Shown here: one piece after another, positions 7,299 through 17,852 of the stretch
Numbering within the stretch: the first letter of the stretch is position 1
Layout of the letters: the number at the start of each line of letters is the position of its first letter
DNA from: Alphaproteobacteria bacterium
GTDB taxonomy: Bacteria; Pseudomonadota; Alphaproteobacteria; Micropepsales; Micropepsaceae
Length of the DNA: 33,101 bases
NCBI GenBank assembly: GCA_013140995.1
Contig: JABFRX010000260.1
Coordinates: forward strand, 1-33,101
Direction of reading: 5' to 3'
Notes under the pieces: generated by a model
Databases searched by the model: none
Told to the model about the DNA's origin: nothing
What the model saw: the letters and a program-made list of their open reading frames with translations, nothing else
Position numbers and translations under genes: made by a program

Positions 7299-9071
7299 AT
7301 GAAAACGTCATCGCTGTTCGCCCAATCCTGCTCCTGTTGCACGCCGCCGCTCCAAGGCCTCTACCGGGCCTCCCGTCGTCAAGTGCTTGCCGGGGCGGCG
7401 CTCTCGCTCGCGACGCCGCGCTTGGTCTGCGCCGCGGTCCCGGCACAAAGCACCGCGCCCGACACGATCTTCCTCGGCGCGACCGCGCGCACGATGGACC
7501 CTGCCAACCCCGTCGCCGAAGCGATCGCCGTCAAGAACGGCCGCATCGTCGCGGTGGGCCGGCGCGGCGAGATCGCGGCGATGAAGGGCGCGGGCACGGA
7601 GGTCATCGATGCGGGCGGCGCCACGATCCTGCCCGGCTTCATCGACCCGCACGTTCACATCGTGGCGGCTGCCGCGCTGTCGAACTTCGTCGACGTCGGT
7701 GCGTTGCTGTGCCCCACGATCGACGACGTGTTCGCAAAATTGCGCGCGGCCGTCTCAAAAGCGGCCCCCGGCGAATGGGTCCCCGCGAGAGGCTTTGACC
7801 CGTCGCTCACGACCGGCAATGCGAACGTAACGAGGCTGGAACTCGATGCGGTCGCGCCGAACAATCCCGTCTTCATGCTCAACGCATCCGGCCATCTCGC
7901 CTACGTGAACTCGAAGGCGATCGAACGCGCAGGCGTCACCGACACGACGCCCGACCTGCCGGCCGGCGGCCGCTACTTCAAGGACGCGAACGGTCGGCTC
8001 ACGGGCCAGCTCGCGGGCGGCACGTCGTATGCACCGTTCATCGCGAAAATGCCAAGACCCGACGCGGCAGCGCTCGTGGCCGCCACCGCGAAGGAACTCG
8101 CCATGGCCGCGAGCAAGGGCTGCACGATGCTCGTTGACGCCGGCCTCGGCGCGTTTGCCGGTCCCGACGAGTTGCTGATACTAAAGTCGGTCGTGGCGAG
8201 CGGCCGCGCGCCTGTCCGCCTCGCCGCGATGATGACGTCGCGATTGATGGACAAGTGGCTGAGCATGCCCGACATCAAACCTGGCGTCGGCGACGACCGG
8301 TTCCGCCTGCTCGGATTCAAGTTCTGGTCCGACGGCTCGAACCAGGGCAACACCGGCTATCTGCGCGAGCGTTACCTGAACGTAGACGGCCGCGGCGTCT
8401 TGAGTTTCCCGCCCGAAGAACTGGTGGCGGGCATGAAGCGTGCGCACGAGGGCGGTTGGCAGATCGCGGTCCACGCGAACGGCGATGCTGCCATCGACAT
8501 CACGCTTGGCGCCTACGAGAAGGCGATGAAGGCGAACCCGCGAAAGGACCACCGCCACCGCATCGAACATTGCTCGATCGCATGGGACGAACACTACGCA
8601 AAGATGGCTGAGCTTGGCCTAACCCCGTCGTTCTTGATCGGCCACGTGCACTATTGGGGCAAGGCCTTCCGCGACCGTATCATTGGCGCCGAGCGCGCCG
8701 CCCGCCTCGGCGCTGGTCAATCGGCGCTGAAACACGGCGTCCGCTTCTCACTTCACTCCGACTACAGCGTGACCGAAATCGGCCCCTTGCGCTGCATCGA
8801 AAACGCCGTGACCCGCATCATGCGCGACGGGGGCGAAGTGCTCGCCCCCGAACAACGCATCCCCGTCGACCAAGCGATCCGTGCCATGACCATCGACGCC
8901 GCCTACCAAGCAAGAATGGACCACGCCGTGGGAACGTTGGAAGTCGGCAAATACGCCGACCTCGTCGTGCTGGAAGAAGACCCGCTGAAGGTCGATCCGA
9001 CGCGCCTCAGCCAAATCAAGGTCCGCGAAACCTGGGTCGAGGGCGTGAAGCGCTACGTAAACGCCGAGTAG
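7299..9071 (+). CDS. Tat-exported amidohydrolase (YtcJ-like, amidohydrolase family 3)
   Basis: The 590-residue product opens with a twin-arginine-type signal (SRRQVLAG at residues 25-32, then a hydrophobic stretch ending about residue 46), so it is probably exported folded to the periplasm. The mature part is a metal-dependent amidohydrolase: a beta-sandwich start (DTIFLGATARTMD), His118 and His120 in LPGFIDPHVHI, the later HANGDAAID and HRIEHCS histidines, and SLHSDYSVTEIGPL carrying the catalytic Asp. The C-terminal VGTLEVGKYADLVVLEEDP is typical. YtcJ-like proteins hydrolyse amide, formyl or cyclic C-N bonds; the substrate is unknown. ATG 7299 is used because the frame upstream is antisense to the acyl-CoA synthetase. 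The cysteine-rich CSCC before the signal is unusual. Its 3' end overlaps the convergent hydrolase by 19 bases. Confidence 0.88.
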   Translation: MKTSSLFAQSCSCCTPPLQGLYRASRRQVLAGAALSLATPRLVCAAVPAQSTAPDTIFLGATARTMDPANPVAEAIAVKNGRIVAVGRRGEIAAMKGAGTEVIDAGGATILPGFIDPHVHIVAAAALSNFVDVGALLCPTIDDVFAKLRAAVSKAAPGEWVPARGFDPSLTTGNANVTRLELDAVAPNNPVFMLNASGHLAYVNSKAIERAGVTDTTPDLPAGGRYFKDANGRLTGQLAGGTSYAPFIAKMPRPDAAALVAATAKELAMAASKGCTMLVDAGLGAFAGPDELLILKSVVASGRAPVRLAAMMTSRLMDKWLSMPDIKPGVGDDRFRLLGFKFWSDGSNQGNTGYLRERYLNVDGRGVLSFPPEELVAGMKRAHEGGWQIAVHANGDAAIDITLGAYEKAMKANPRKDHRHRIEHCSIAWDEHYAKMAELGLTPSFLIGHVHYWGKAFRDRIIGAERAARLGAGQSALKHGVRFSLHSDYSVTEIGPLRCIENAVTRIMRDGGEVLAPEQRIPVDQAIRAMTIDAAYQARMDHAVGTLEVGKYADLVVLEEDPLKVDPTRLSQIKVRETWVEGVKRYVNAE

Positions 9072-10270
9072 ACTAGCGTGCGCAGCTCGCGCCTTATCGG
9101 ATAGAAGCTCGACGGAATGAGCTGCGTCATGAAGATCGTAATCAGCTCCTCCTTCGGGTCGATCCAGAACGACGTCGAAGCCGCGCCGCCCCAGGAAAAT
9201 TCACCCACGGTACCGGGGATCATTGTCCTCGCCGGATCCATCGTCACCGAGAAGCCGAGCCCAAAGCCGACGCCGTTGTAAGCCACTTCGCTGAACAGCG
9301 AGCGCGAGAGCGCCGGCAAATCCTTGCCGTCCGGCAGATGGTTCATGGTCATGAGCTCGATCGTCTTCGGGCTTACGATCTGCGCACCGTCAAGCGATCC
9401 GCCATTGAGCACCATCCGGCAGAAACGCAGATAGTCGCTAGCCGTCGAGACGAGCCCGCCGCCGCCGGAGACGAAGCTCGGCGGCTCCAGATAGGGACTT
9501 TTCGCCGGATCGTCCTGCAGCTCCATCCCGCCCTTGGCCGGCAGATAACAAGCGGCGAACCGCGACTCCTTTCCGGCATGCACATGAAAATCGGTATCGG
9601 CCATGCCGAGCGGCTTGAAGATCTTCGTGCGCAGATAGTCTTCGAACTTCTGCCCCGAGATTTTCTCGACCAGGTAGCCCAAAACATCCGTCGACACCGA
9701 GTAGTTCCACGCCGTCCCCGGCGAAAACTCGAGCGGCAATTTGGCGAGGCCTTCGATCATACTCTCCAGCGTGCCGCTCTTCTCGATCTGACCGATCTTG
9801 AGTTTGCGGTAAGCAGCATCGACGTTCGTCGATTCCTGGAAACCGTACGTCAGTCCCGACGTGTGGCGCAGCAGATCGACGATCAGCATCGGCCGTTCGG
9901 GCGCCTTCGTGCGGAACGGCGTCGTACCGCCGCCGCCGGCGAACACGCCAAGATCCTTCCACGCCGGAATGTATTTGTGCACCGGCTCGTCGAGCGCGAC
10001 CAAGCCCTGCTCGACCAACTGCATGAACGCAATGGACGTAATCGGCTTCGTCATCGAATAGATGCGGAAGATCGTGTCGTCGGCAGCTTTCTTGCTTCGC
10101 GCCACATCGGCCAAGCCGATTGTCGAAAAATGCGCAATCTCCCCGCGCCGCCAAACCAGCGTCTGCGCGCACGGAATCTTGCCTGTGTCGATATATTTGC
10201 GCTGCACGAACTGATCGATCCGCTCCAGCCTGGTTGACGACAGGCCAACGGCTTCCGGACGTGCGCTCAT
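9053..10270 (-). CDS. Serine beta-lactamase-family hydrolase (class C-like / family VIII esterase)
   Basis: This 405-residue protein has the penicillin-binding-protein fold signatures: the nucleophile Ser72 in SMTK (Ser72, Lys75), Tyr190 in WNYSVSTD as the second-motif tyrosine, and HTSGLTYGF. In place of the KTG box it has WGGAAST, as in family VIII carboxylesterases. That points to an esterase or amidase rather than a resistance beta-lactamase. No signal peptide is evident (MSARPEAVGLSS is hydrophilic), so it is likely cytosolic. The start has GAGGAACG just upstream, and this ribosome binding site lies in one arm of an inverted repeat (10278-10315) that could hide it. The last 19 bases overlap the convergent amidohydrolase gene. 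Its substrate is not predictable. Confidence 0.88.
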   Translation of the reverse strand: MSARPEAVGLSSTRLERIDQFVQRKYIDTGKIPCAQTLVWRRGEIAHFSTIGLADVARSKKAADDTIFRIYSMTKPITSIAFMQLVEQGLVALDEPVHKYIPAWKDLGVFAGGGGTTPFRTKAPERPMLIVDLLRHTSGLTYGFQESTNVDAAYRKLKIGQIEKSGTLESMIEGLAKLPLEFSPGTAWNYSVSTDVLGYLVEKISGQKFEDYLRTKIFKPLGMADTDFHVHAGKESRFAACYLPAKGGMELQDDPAKSPYLEPPSFVSGGGGLVSTASDYLRFCRMVLNGGSLDGAQIVSPKTIELMTMNHLPDGKDLPALSRSLFSEVAYNGVGFGLGFSVTMDPARTMIPGTVGEFSWGGAASTSFWIDPKEELITIFMTQLIPSSFYPIRRELRTLVYSAFT

Positions 10271-10277
10271 GGGCGTT

Positions 10278-10315
10278 CCTCAAGAATGGCGATGATCGAT
10301 CATAAGGGCTTGAGG
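10278..10315 (-). promoter_or_regulatory. Nested inverted repeat covering the serine hydrolase ribosome binding site
   Basis: CCTCAAG (10278-10284) and CTTGAGG (10309-10315) form seven-base arms around a perfect 12-base palindrome, ATGATCGATCAT (10292-10303). On the minus strand the start-proximal arm supplies the GAGG of the ribosome binding site of the hydrolase that starts at 10270. An RNA stem would therefore block translation; alternatively the repeat is a DNA operator. Confidence 0.4.
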
Positions 10316-10326
10316 CGAGTGCGCAA

Positions 10327-10779
10327 CTACTGCTGCGGAACCTTGCACGCTTGCGCTTCGAAGCGCTGAGAGAGCGCCTGCATCCGCTCCACGTCGATCC
10401 CCTCCATCGCCTTCTCCATGCGTTCCATTTGAGCTTGCATGCGCTCGAGGTTTTGCTCGGCCTGTGCCCCTAGCGTCACCGCCTGCGCTTGCATGGCGGC
10501 CATACAAAACATGCCGACGCCCGGTATGGAGCACGCCACCGACATTCCCACGCCTTGCGCGATTGCCCCGGCACTGCCTCCGCCTTGCGCCTCCGAGGCC
10601 ATCGCCTGCGCCTCTGTGGCAAATTCGGGATCGAGCTGACTGTTCATCTTCTGGCCCGCCACAGTGAGCTCGGCCATCATCTGATCGCAGTTCATCGTAT
10701 CGACAGGCGGCAACGCGACGCCGGTGGCGTTCGCAATCGCAGTGGCGCAGATGAGGGCGAGAGACGCACGAAAGATCAT
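10327..10779 (-). CDS. Small exported Met/Gln-rich protein of unknown function
   Basis: The 150-residue product begins MIFRASLALICATAIANATG, a typical Sec signal peptide cleaved near residues 17-20. The mature part has a cysteine near each end and a pair in the centre (NCDQMM, VACSIPGVGMFC and QACKVPQQ). A glycine-rich hydrophobic middle is followed by a methionine- and glutamine-rich helix (QNLERMQAQMERMEKAMEG) that looks amphipathic or coiled-coil forming. I recognise no family. ATG 10779 is preferred over 10794 because GGAG lies nine bases before it. It sits between the serine hydrolase and Rieske genes on the same strand, 56 and 84 bases away, so co-transcription is possible but not shown. 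Confidence 0.6.
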   Translation of the reverse strand: MIFRASLALICATAIANATGVALPPVDTMNCDQMMAELTVAGQKMNSQLDPEFATEAQAMASEAQGGGSAGAIAQGVGMSVACSIPGVGMFCMAAMQAQAVTLGAQAEQNLERMQAQMERMEKAMEGIDVERMQALSQRFEAQACKVPQQ

Positions 10780-10863
10780 GAGACAAAGCTCCATGGCGAC
10801 CCCAACAGTCTAGGGCCCAAGTCGCAGCAGGGCTATCGGACTATGTGATGGATGCGGCGGGCG

Positions 10864-11880
10864 TCACAGCGCACCGGCCACGAAAGCCTGAAACCAAGCA
10901 ACCCCCGCCTCATGCTTCGGCGACAACACGCCGGCCTGATAGACCCCGGCGTCGATATTCGCCTGCACGCGCTCGCAGATCCACTTGTCCTCGGCCGTCA
11001 CGATTGCCGACGTACTTATGACCTGTTGCCGCTTGATCGGATCGGCAGCGGCCTCAGGCGCTAGATAGAAGTCGTAGATCAACCGCGTGCCGGAAAGGCC
11101 CAGCGGTACCATCCGCTCCATCATCAGCCCGTGCTCGTAAACGTTGATGCCTAGTCCCGGCAGCACGAACGCCCACAATCCGTCATAGACGCCGTCGCTA
11201 ACCTTCGGCGGCGCGCTGTGAAAGCAAGCGCTGCCTTCGACCATCACTGTGTACTTCGCAGCGTCGACTTCCGCATTCAGCTGCGGATGCACGAGCGGTA
11301 TGTGATACCCCTCGAGGTAGTTCTCGACATAGAGCTTCCAATTGCACGCAATGTCGTGCGTGCGCCTATCCGTGTGCACCAACGCGCCAACGTCGCGCGC
11401 TCCCATGCGTGCGTCGAGCGGCCTCAAGTGCGAGGCGAGGGCAGGGGCTTGGCGCTCCACGTTCACGAACACAAACCCGCGCCACGTCTCGACCTTGAGT
11501 TCGAACAAGGAATAGTCGCGCGGATCGAACCCGGCCGCTGCACCAAAGTCGCGCGCATTCCGAAGCCGCCCGTCCAGCGTGTACACCCACCCGTGATACT
11601 TGCACGTCAGCGCACTGCCGCAGTTACCGCGCTCTTCGTCGAACAGAGGCCCCGCCCGATGCCGGCAAACATTGTGAAACGCCTTGAGACCGTTCGCTGT
11701 CCTCACCACGAGAAGCGGATATCCCGCAATCGTCGCGGTCAGCACATCGCCTTCTCGCGCAAGCTCCGACGTGTGTCCCATGAACGTCCACGACCGTCCG
11801 AACACAGCCTTGCGCTCCTCCGCGAACCGGGATGGATCGCGATAGACGGAAGCCGGGGCTGTGGGTGTGAGTGGGCTCAT
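10864..11880 (-). CDS. Rieske [2Fe-2S] ring-hydroxylating oxygenase, alpha subunit
   Basis: The 338-residue protein has an N-terminal Rieske domain with Cys72/His74 (CRHRAGPLF) and Cys93/His96 (CKYHGWVY) as cluster ligands. The C-terminal catalytic domain has a mononuclear iron site: His193 and His198 in ENYLEGYHIPLVHP and probably Asp298 in AEDKWICERVQ. Such oxygenases use O2 and electrons from a separate reductase to hydroxylate or demethylate aromatic rings or quaternary amines. The length and EDKWICERVQ tail resemble the monooxygenase/demethylase branch (GbcA, vanillate demethylase) more than large alpha-beta dioxygenases. No beta subunit, ferredoxin or reductase gene is in this window. 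The ATG has no clear ribosome binding site and sits six bases after a -10-like TATTGT, directly downstream of a GC-rich dyad. Confidence 0.9.
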   Translation of the reverse strand: MSPLTPTAPASVYRDPSRFAEERKAVFGRSWTFMGHTSELAREGDVLTATIAGYPLLVVRTANGLKAFHNVCRHRAGPLFDEERGNCGSALTCKYHGWVYTLDGRLRNARDFGAAAGFDPRDYSLFELKVETWRGFVFVNVERQAPALASHLRPLDARMGARDVGALVHTDRRTHDIACNWKLYVENYLEGYHIPLVHPQLNAEVDAAKYTVMVEGSACFHSAPPKVSDGVYDGLWAFVLPGLGINVYEHGLMMERMVPLGLSGTRLIYDFYLAPEAAADPIKRQQVISTSAIVTAEDKWICERVQANIDAGVYQAGVLSPKHEAGVAWFQAFVAGAL

Positions 11881-11886
11881 CCATAA

Positions 11887-11913
11887 ACAATACCGCCCCC
11901 ACCGCGGGGCGGT
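11887..11913 (-). promoter_or_regulatory. GC-rich dyad and -10-like box immediately before the Rieske gene
   Basis: ACCGCCCC (11892-11899) pairs perfectly with GGGGCGGT (11906-11913) across six bases. Read on the minus strand, the repeat is followed by TATTGT (11892-11887), six bases and the ATG at 11880. This could be an operator overlapping a promoter for a leaderless message. On the plus strand the hairpin is followed by TTTTT, so a terminator for plus-strand transcription is an alternative. No good -35 box is visible. Confidence 0.35.
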
Positions 11914-11982
11914 CGACTTTTTCGTAGCCCGTGGGGCGGAGAAAAATCGGGTGGGGGGACACTACCAATTCAATTCAAACGC

Positions 11983-13407
11983 CTAAGCCGCGGTCCCGCC
12001 CACCGTCAGCCCCTCGATCAACAGCGTCGGTTGTCCCACGCCCACCGGCACGCTCTGCCCGTTCTTGCCGCAGGTGCCGACGCCGGTATCGAGCTTCAGG
12101 TCGTTGCCGATCATCTTCACCTTGGTAAGCGAATCCGGCCCGTTGCCGATCAGCGTTGCGCCTTTGACCGGCGCGCCGACCTTGCCGTCCTCGATGCGAT
12201 AGGCCTCGGTGCAAGAGAACACGAACTTACCGCTCGTGATGTCGACCTGACCGCCGCCGAAGTTCACCGCATAGATGCCGTTCTTCACGCTGCGCAAAAT
12301 CTCCGCGGGATCGCTGTCACCGGCCAGCATGAACGTGTTCGTCATCCGCGGCATCACCGAGCAGCCGTAGGATTGCCGCCGCCCGTTGCCGGTCGCCTTC
12401 ATCCCCATCAGCCGCGCATTCTGCCGGTCCTGCAGATACCCCTTCAGGATTCCGTCCTCGATCAGCACCGTGCGGCTCGTCGGCGTGCCTTCGTCGTCCA
12501 CCGAAAGGGACCCGCGCCGCGAGTCGATCGTTCCGTCATCAACGACGGTCACGCCGGGCGAAGCCACGCGCTCACCCAACAGCCCCGCGAACGCGCTCGT
12601 CTTCTTGCGGTTGAAGTCGCCCTCAAGCCCATGCCCGATCGCCTCATGCAATAGAATGCCGGGCCACCCCGATCCCAACACCACCGGCATAACGCCGGCG
12701 GGCGCGGGAACCGACTGCAGATTGACGAGCGCCTGGCGCAACGCCTCGTCCACTGCACCCTTCCAAGTCTCGGGCTTCATGTAGAACTCATAGGACGTCC
12801 GCCCGCCCATACCGTGCGAGCCGGATTCCTGCCGGTCGCCTTCACCAGCCACGATCGACACGTTCAGCCGCACCAAGGGCCGCACATCGCGTACCGTCAT
12901 CCCGTCCGGCCGGATAATCTCGATCGCCTGCCATTCCCCGGCCAGCGAACATGAAACCTGCCGCACGCGGCTATCCTTCGACCGCGCATAGGCGTCGATG
13001 TCGCCGAGCAGCTTCGTCTTCACCTCGAACGGCGTTTGGTCGATGGGATTCTCGTCGGCGTAGAGTTTCACATTGGTGCGTTGCGGCCCTTGGGCCCACG
13101 CTCCCGTGTAGCCGCTCTTAACGGCCTGCACCGCACCAGCGGCGCGCTTCATCGCGGCCTCGCTCAAGTCCGACGAATGGGCGAACCCAATCGCCTCGCC
13201 CGCGACCGCACGTAACCCAAAGCCCTGCGTCGTATCGAAACTCGCCGACTTCATTCGCCCGTCGTCGAACACGAACGCTTCGGTCAGCCGGTATTCCAGG
13301 AACAGCTCGCCGTCGTCGGCACCTTTCAGCGCGTCTGTTGCGATCCGTTCCACCGCGCCGCGATCGAGGCCGGTCTTCGTGAAAAAGAGATCGCTTGTGT
13401 TGCTCAT
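11983..13407 (-). CDS. tldD: Metalloprotease TldD
   Basis: The 474-residue protein is a standard-length TldD, the cytosolic metalloprotease that works as a heterodimer with TldE (PmbA) on unfolded peptides and on modified peptides such as microcin B17 precursors and CcdA. The zinc motif HEAIGHGLEGD is present (His254, Glu255, His259). The C-terminal TCGKNGQSVPVGVGQPTLLI carries the cysteine that completes the site in TldD proteins. The pmbA partner is not in this window, which is common. It diverges from the cytochrome oxidase operon, a frequent arrangement in alphaproteobacteria. A TTGACG box with a -10-like TACCTT lies 35-70 bases upstream of the ATG. Confidence 0.96.
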   Translation of the reverse strand: MSNTSDLFFTKTGLDRGAVERIATDALKGADDGELFLEYRLTEAFVFDDGRMKSASFDTTQGFGLRAVAGEAIGFAHSSDLSEAAMKRAAGAVQAVKSGYTGAWAQGPQRTNVKLYADENPIDQTPFEVKTKLLGDIDAYARSKDSRVRQVSCSLAGEWQAIEIIRPDGMTVRDVRPLVRLNVSIVAGEGDRQESGSHGMGGRTSYEFYMKPETWKGAVDEALRQALVNLQSVPAPAGVMPVVLGSGWPGILLHEAIGHGLEGDFNRKKTSAFAGLLGERVASPGVTVVDDGTIDSRRGSLSVDDEGTPTSRTVLIEDGILKGYLQDRQNARLMGMKATGNGRRQSYGCSVMPRMTNTFMLAGDSDPAEILRSVKNGIYAVNFGGGQVDITSGKFVFSCTEAYRIEDGKVGAPVKGATLIGNGPDSLTKVKMIGNDLKLDTGVGTCGKNGQSVPVGVGQPTLLIEGLTVGGTAA

Positions 13408-13448
13408 GGAACGGGGGCCTCAAAACGTAAGAATGGATCGCATGATCG

Positions 13449-13476
13449 AAGGTAGAAGCTTCGCGCGGGGCGTCAA
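13449..13476 (-). promoter_or_regulatory. Candidate housekeeping promoter of tldD
   Basis: On the minus strand, TTGACG (13476-13471) matches the alphaproteobacterial -35 consensus. It is followed after 16 bases by TACCTT (13454-13449), a weak -10. The predicted transcript would have a leader of about 35 bases before the tldD ATG at 13407. Confidence 0.4.
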
Positions 13477-13633
13477 TCGCAGTCGTCTACATATTGTGGC
13501 ATAAAGTCGCAATGGCGTTGCACCGCCTACGCCGCTAGATCGCGTCCACTAAAAGTACAAATGGGTCTGAGCCCCAAGGGATCGATTCTCCTTGGGATTT
13601 CCTTCATTCGCTCGAACGGGGCTGAACAAGCGC

Positions 13634-14479
13634 ATGCGCGCATTTTCGCGATTTGGAATCACGTCGTTGGCGCTGCTTGCCGCGCTGGTTGCTGGAACTG
13701 ATTTAGCGTGGGCTGTGGACGGCAGTCACGCGGTCGACCGGCAGGTCGATTTCCCGGTCGCGGCGACCGCGCACATGCAGGAAATCATCAACTTCCACAA
13801 CCTTCTGCTCGTCATCATCACGGGCATCACGTTGTTCGTGCTCGGCCTCTTGCTCTGGGTGATGGTCCGCTACAACGCGCGGGTGAACCCGAAGCCTGCA
13901 ACCTGGTCGCACAACACGTTGATTGAGGTCGTCTGGACGATCATCCCGATTCTGATCTTGGGGCTGATCGCGATCCCGTCGATCCGTCTGCTCCGTGAGG
14001 GCGAAATCGTTCCGCCCAATGTCGACCTGACGGTCAAGGCAATCGGCCACCAGTGGTATTGGTCGTACGAGTACCCCGATCACGGCGGCATGACGTTCGA
14101 CGCGCTGATGCTCTCGGACGAAGAGGCGAAGAAGGCCGGTGAACCCCGCTTGCTCGGCGTCGACAACCGCGTCGTCGTACCTGTCGGCAAAGTCATACGC
14201 GTAATCGTGACCTCGCAGGACGTCATTCACGCTTGGACGATCCCGGCCTTCGGCTCGAAGATCGACGCCGTTCCGGGCAAGCTGAATGAAACCTGGTTCA
14301 AGGCCGAACGCGAGGGCGTCTTCTATGGCCAGTGCTCCGAACTGTGCGGCTCCAAACACGCCTTCATGCCGATTGCGGTCGAGGTGGTGAGCCAAGAGCG
14401 CTTCGACCAATGGATCGAAGAGGCCAAAAAGAAATTCGCAGCCGCTGACGGCGCGCCCACAGCGCTCGCCGCGCGCTAA
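13634..14479 (+). CDS. coxB: Cytochrome c oxidase subunit II
   Basis: The 281-residue protein has a signal peptide (residues 1-27, ending LAWA), two membrane helices (about 55-79 and 98-118) and a periplasmic cupredoxin domain. The CuA ligands are all visible: His199, Cys234, Glu236, Cys238, His242 and Met245 in GQCSELCGSKHAFMP. GHQWYWSYEYPD (residues 138-149) is the aromatic patch that takes electrons from cytochrome c. The subunit feeds electrons from cytochrome c to heme a in subunit I of the aa3 oxidase. ATG 13634 is preferred over the in-frame TTG at 13592 because it places the signal peptide correctly. This is the first gene of the oxidase operon and diverges from tldD. Confidence 0.97.
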   Translation: MRAFSRFGITSLALLAALVAGTDLAWAVDGSHAVDRQVDFPVAATAHMQEIINFHNLLLVIITGITLFVLGLLLWVMVRYNARVNPKPATWSHNTLIEVVWTIIPILILGLIAIPSIRLLREGEIVPPNVDLTVKAIGHQWYWSYEYPDHGGMTFDALMLSDEEAKKAGEPRLLGVDNRVVVPVGKVIRVIVTSQDVIHAWTIPAFGSKIDAVPGKLNETWFKAEREGVFYGQCSELCGSKHAFMPIAVEVVSQERFDQWIEEAKKKFAAADGAPTALAAR

Positions 14480-17118
<2,639 letters not shown>

Positions 17119-17123
17119 AGCGG

Positions 17124-17267
17124 ATGGCCACGATGACACCCGAAGAAAAGAAGAAGCTGAACCAGCGCAATTGGGCGCTGGCCGGCGTGTTGCTTGCCTT
17201 CGTGGTGCTCGTGTTCGTGGTTACGCTGGTCAAGCTCGGCGCCAATGTCGCGAACCGGCCGTTGTGA
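17124..17267 (+). CDS. CoxF-like small membrane protein of the oxidase operon
   Basis: A 47-residue open frame starts MATMTPEEKKKLNQRNWALA, has one membrane helix (about residues 17-37) and ends GANVANRPL. Its place between ctaB and ctaG, the charged N-terminus and the single helix fit the small CoxF-type proteins found there in many alphaproteobacterial oxidase operons. These are generally called oxidase assembly proteins, but their exact job is not well defined. It is short, so automatic gene callers may miss it. GTG 17115, overlapping the ctaB stop, and ATG 17133 are alternative starts. It ends seven bases before the ctaG ATG. Confidence 0.75.
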   Translation: MATMTPEEKKKLNQRNWALAGVLLAFVVLVFVVTLVKLGANVANRPL

Positions 17268-17274
17268 GGGCGTG

Positions 17275-17841
17275 ATGCGCAAGCTCGACCGCAACGACAG
17301 AGTCCTGCTCAGCTGCGTGACGCTCGTCGCCGCGATGGTGGGCCTGACCTACGCGTCGGCGCCGCTCTACCGCATCTTCTGCGCGGCGACCGGCTTCGAC
17401 GGCACACCGAAATTGTTCAGCGCCCCGTCGGCGACGACCGCCGCGACGACAATCCAAGTGCGCTTCGACGCGAACATTGCTCCCGAACTGCCGTGGGAGT
17501 TCCGCAGCGAAAAAGTATCAACCGAAGTCCGCCTCGGCGAAAACACCGTCGACTTCTATCGCGCCCGCAACGCCGGCGAAAAACCGCTGGTCGGCATCGC
17601 GAAGTTCAACGTCACGCCGCTCAAAGCCGCAAAGTACTTCAACAAGATCAAGTGCTTTTGTGAAGACGGCCAGGAACTGAAACCGGGCCAGATCGCCAGA
17701 TTCGGCGTCGCCTATTTCATCGATCCCGCAATCGCGACCGATCCTGAAACGAAGGACGTCACCGCGGTCACGCTCTCCTACACGTTCTTCCTATCGAAAA
17801 TCGAAACCAAAACCGTCGCTCAGGCGAGCGTCGCAAACTGA
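17275..17841 (+). CDS. ctaG: Cytochrome c oxidase assembly protein CtaG (Cox11), CuB chaperone
   Basis: The 188-residue protein has one N-terminal membrane helix (about residues 10-30) and a periplasmic immunoglobulin-like domain. Family marks are SAPLYRIFCAATGFDGTP (conserved Cys36) and the copper-binding pair Cys127/Cys129 in NKIKCFC. Cox11 inserts copper into the CuB site of subunit I. Two usually conserved stretches differ: the residue after CFC is Glu rather than the Phe of the common CFCF, and the segment before the last strands reads ARFGVAYFIDP where family members usually have MPV. The copper ligands themselves are kept. ATG 17275 follows GAGGG closely; GTG 17272 is a minor alternative. 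Spacing to coxC is 11 bases. Confidence 0.95.
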   Translation: MRKLDRNDRVLLSCVTLVAAMVGLTYASAPLYRIFCAATGFDGTPKLFSAPSATTAATTIQVRFDANIAPELPWEFRSEKVSTEVRLGENTVDFYRARNAGEKPLVGIAKFNVTPLKAAKYFNKIKCFCEDGQELKPGQIARFGVAYFIDPAIATDPETKDVTAVTLSYTFFLSKIETKTVAQASVAN

Positions 17842-17852
17842 AGGTCGAGACC

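Noticed and set aside
9053-10270. Antibiotic-resistance beta-lactamase
   Set aside because: The KTG box is replaced by WGG and there is no signal peptide, both pointing to a cytosolic esterase-type member.
11624-11968. Open frame overlapping the Rieske gene start (antiparallel hairpin region translated)
   Set aside because: Most of it is a shifted frame of the Rieske gene; its N-terminal part only reads through the GC dyad.
13573-13596. CCCAAGG/CCTTGGG hairpin upstream of coxB as a riboswitch or terminator
   Set aside because: A seven-base stem with a ten-base loop and no T run; it may be a leader structure, but nothing ties it to a known element.
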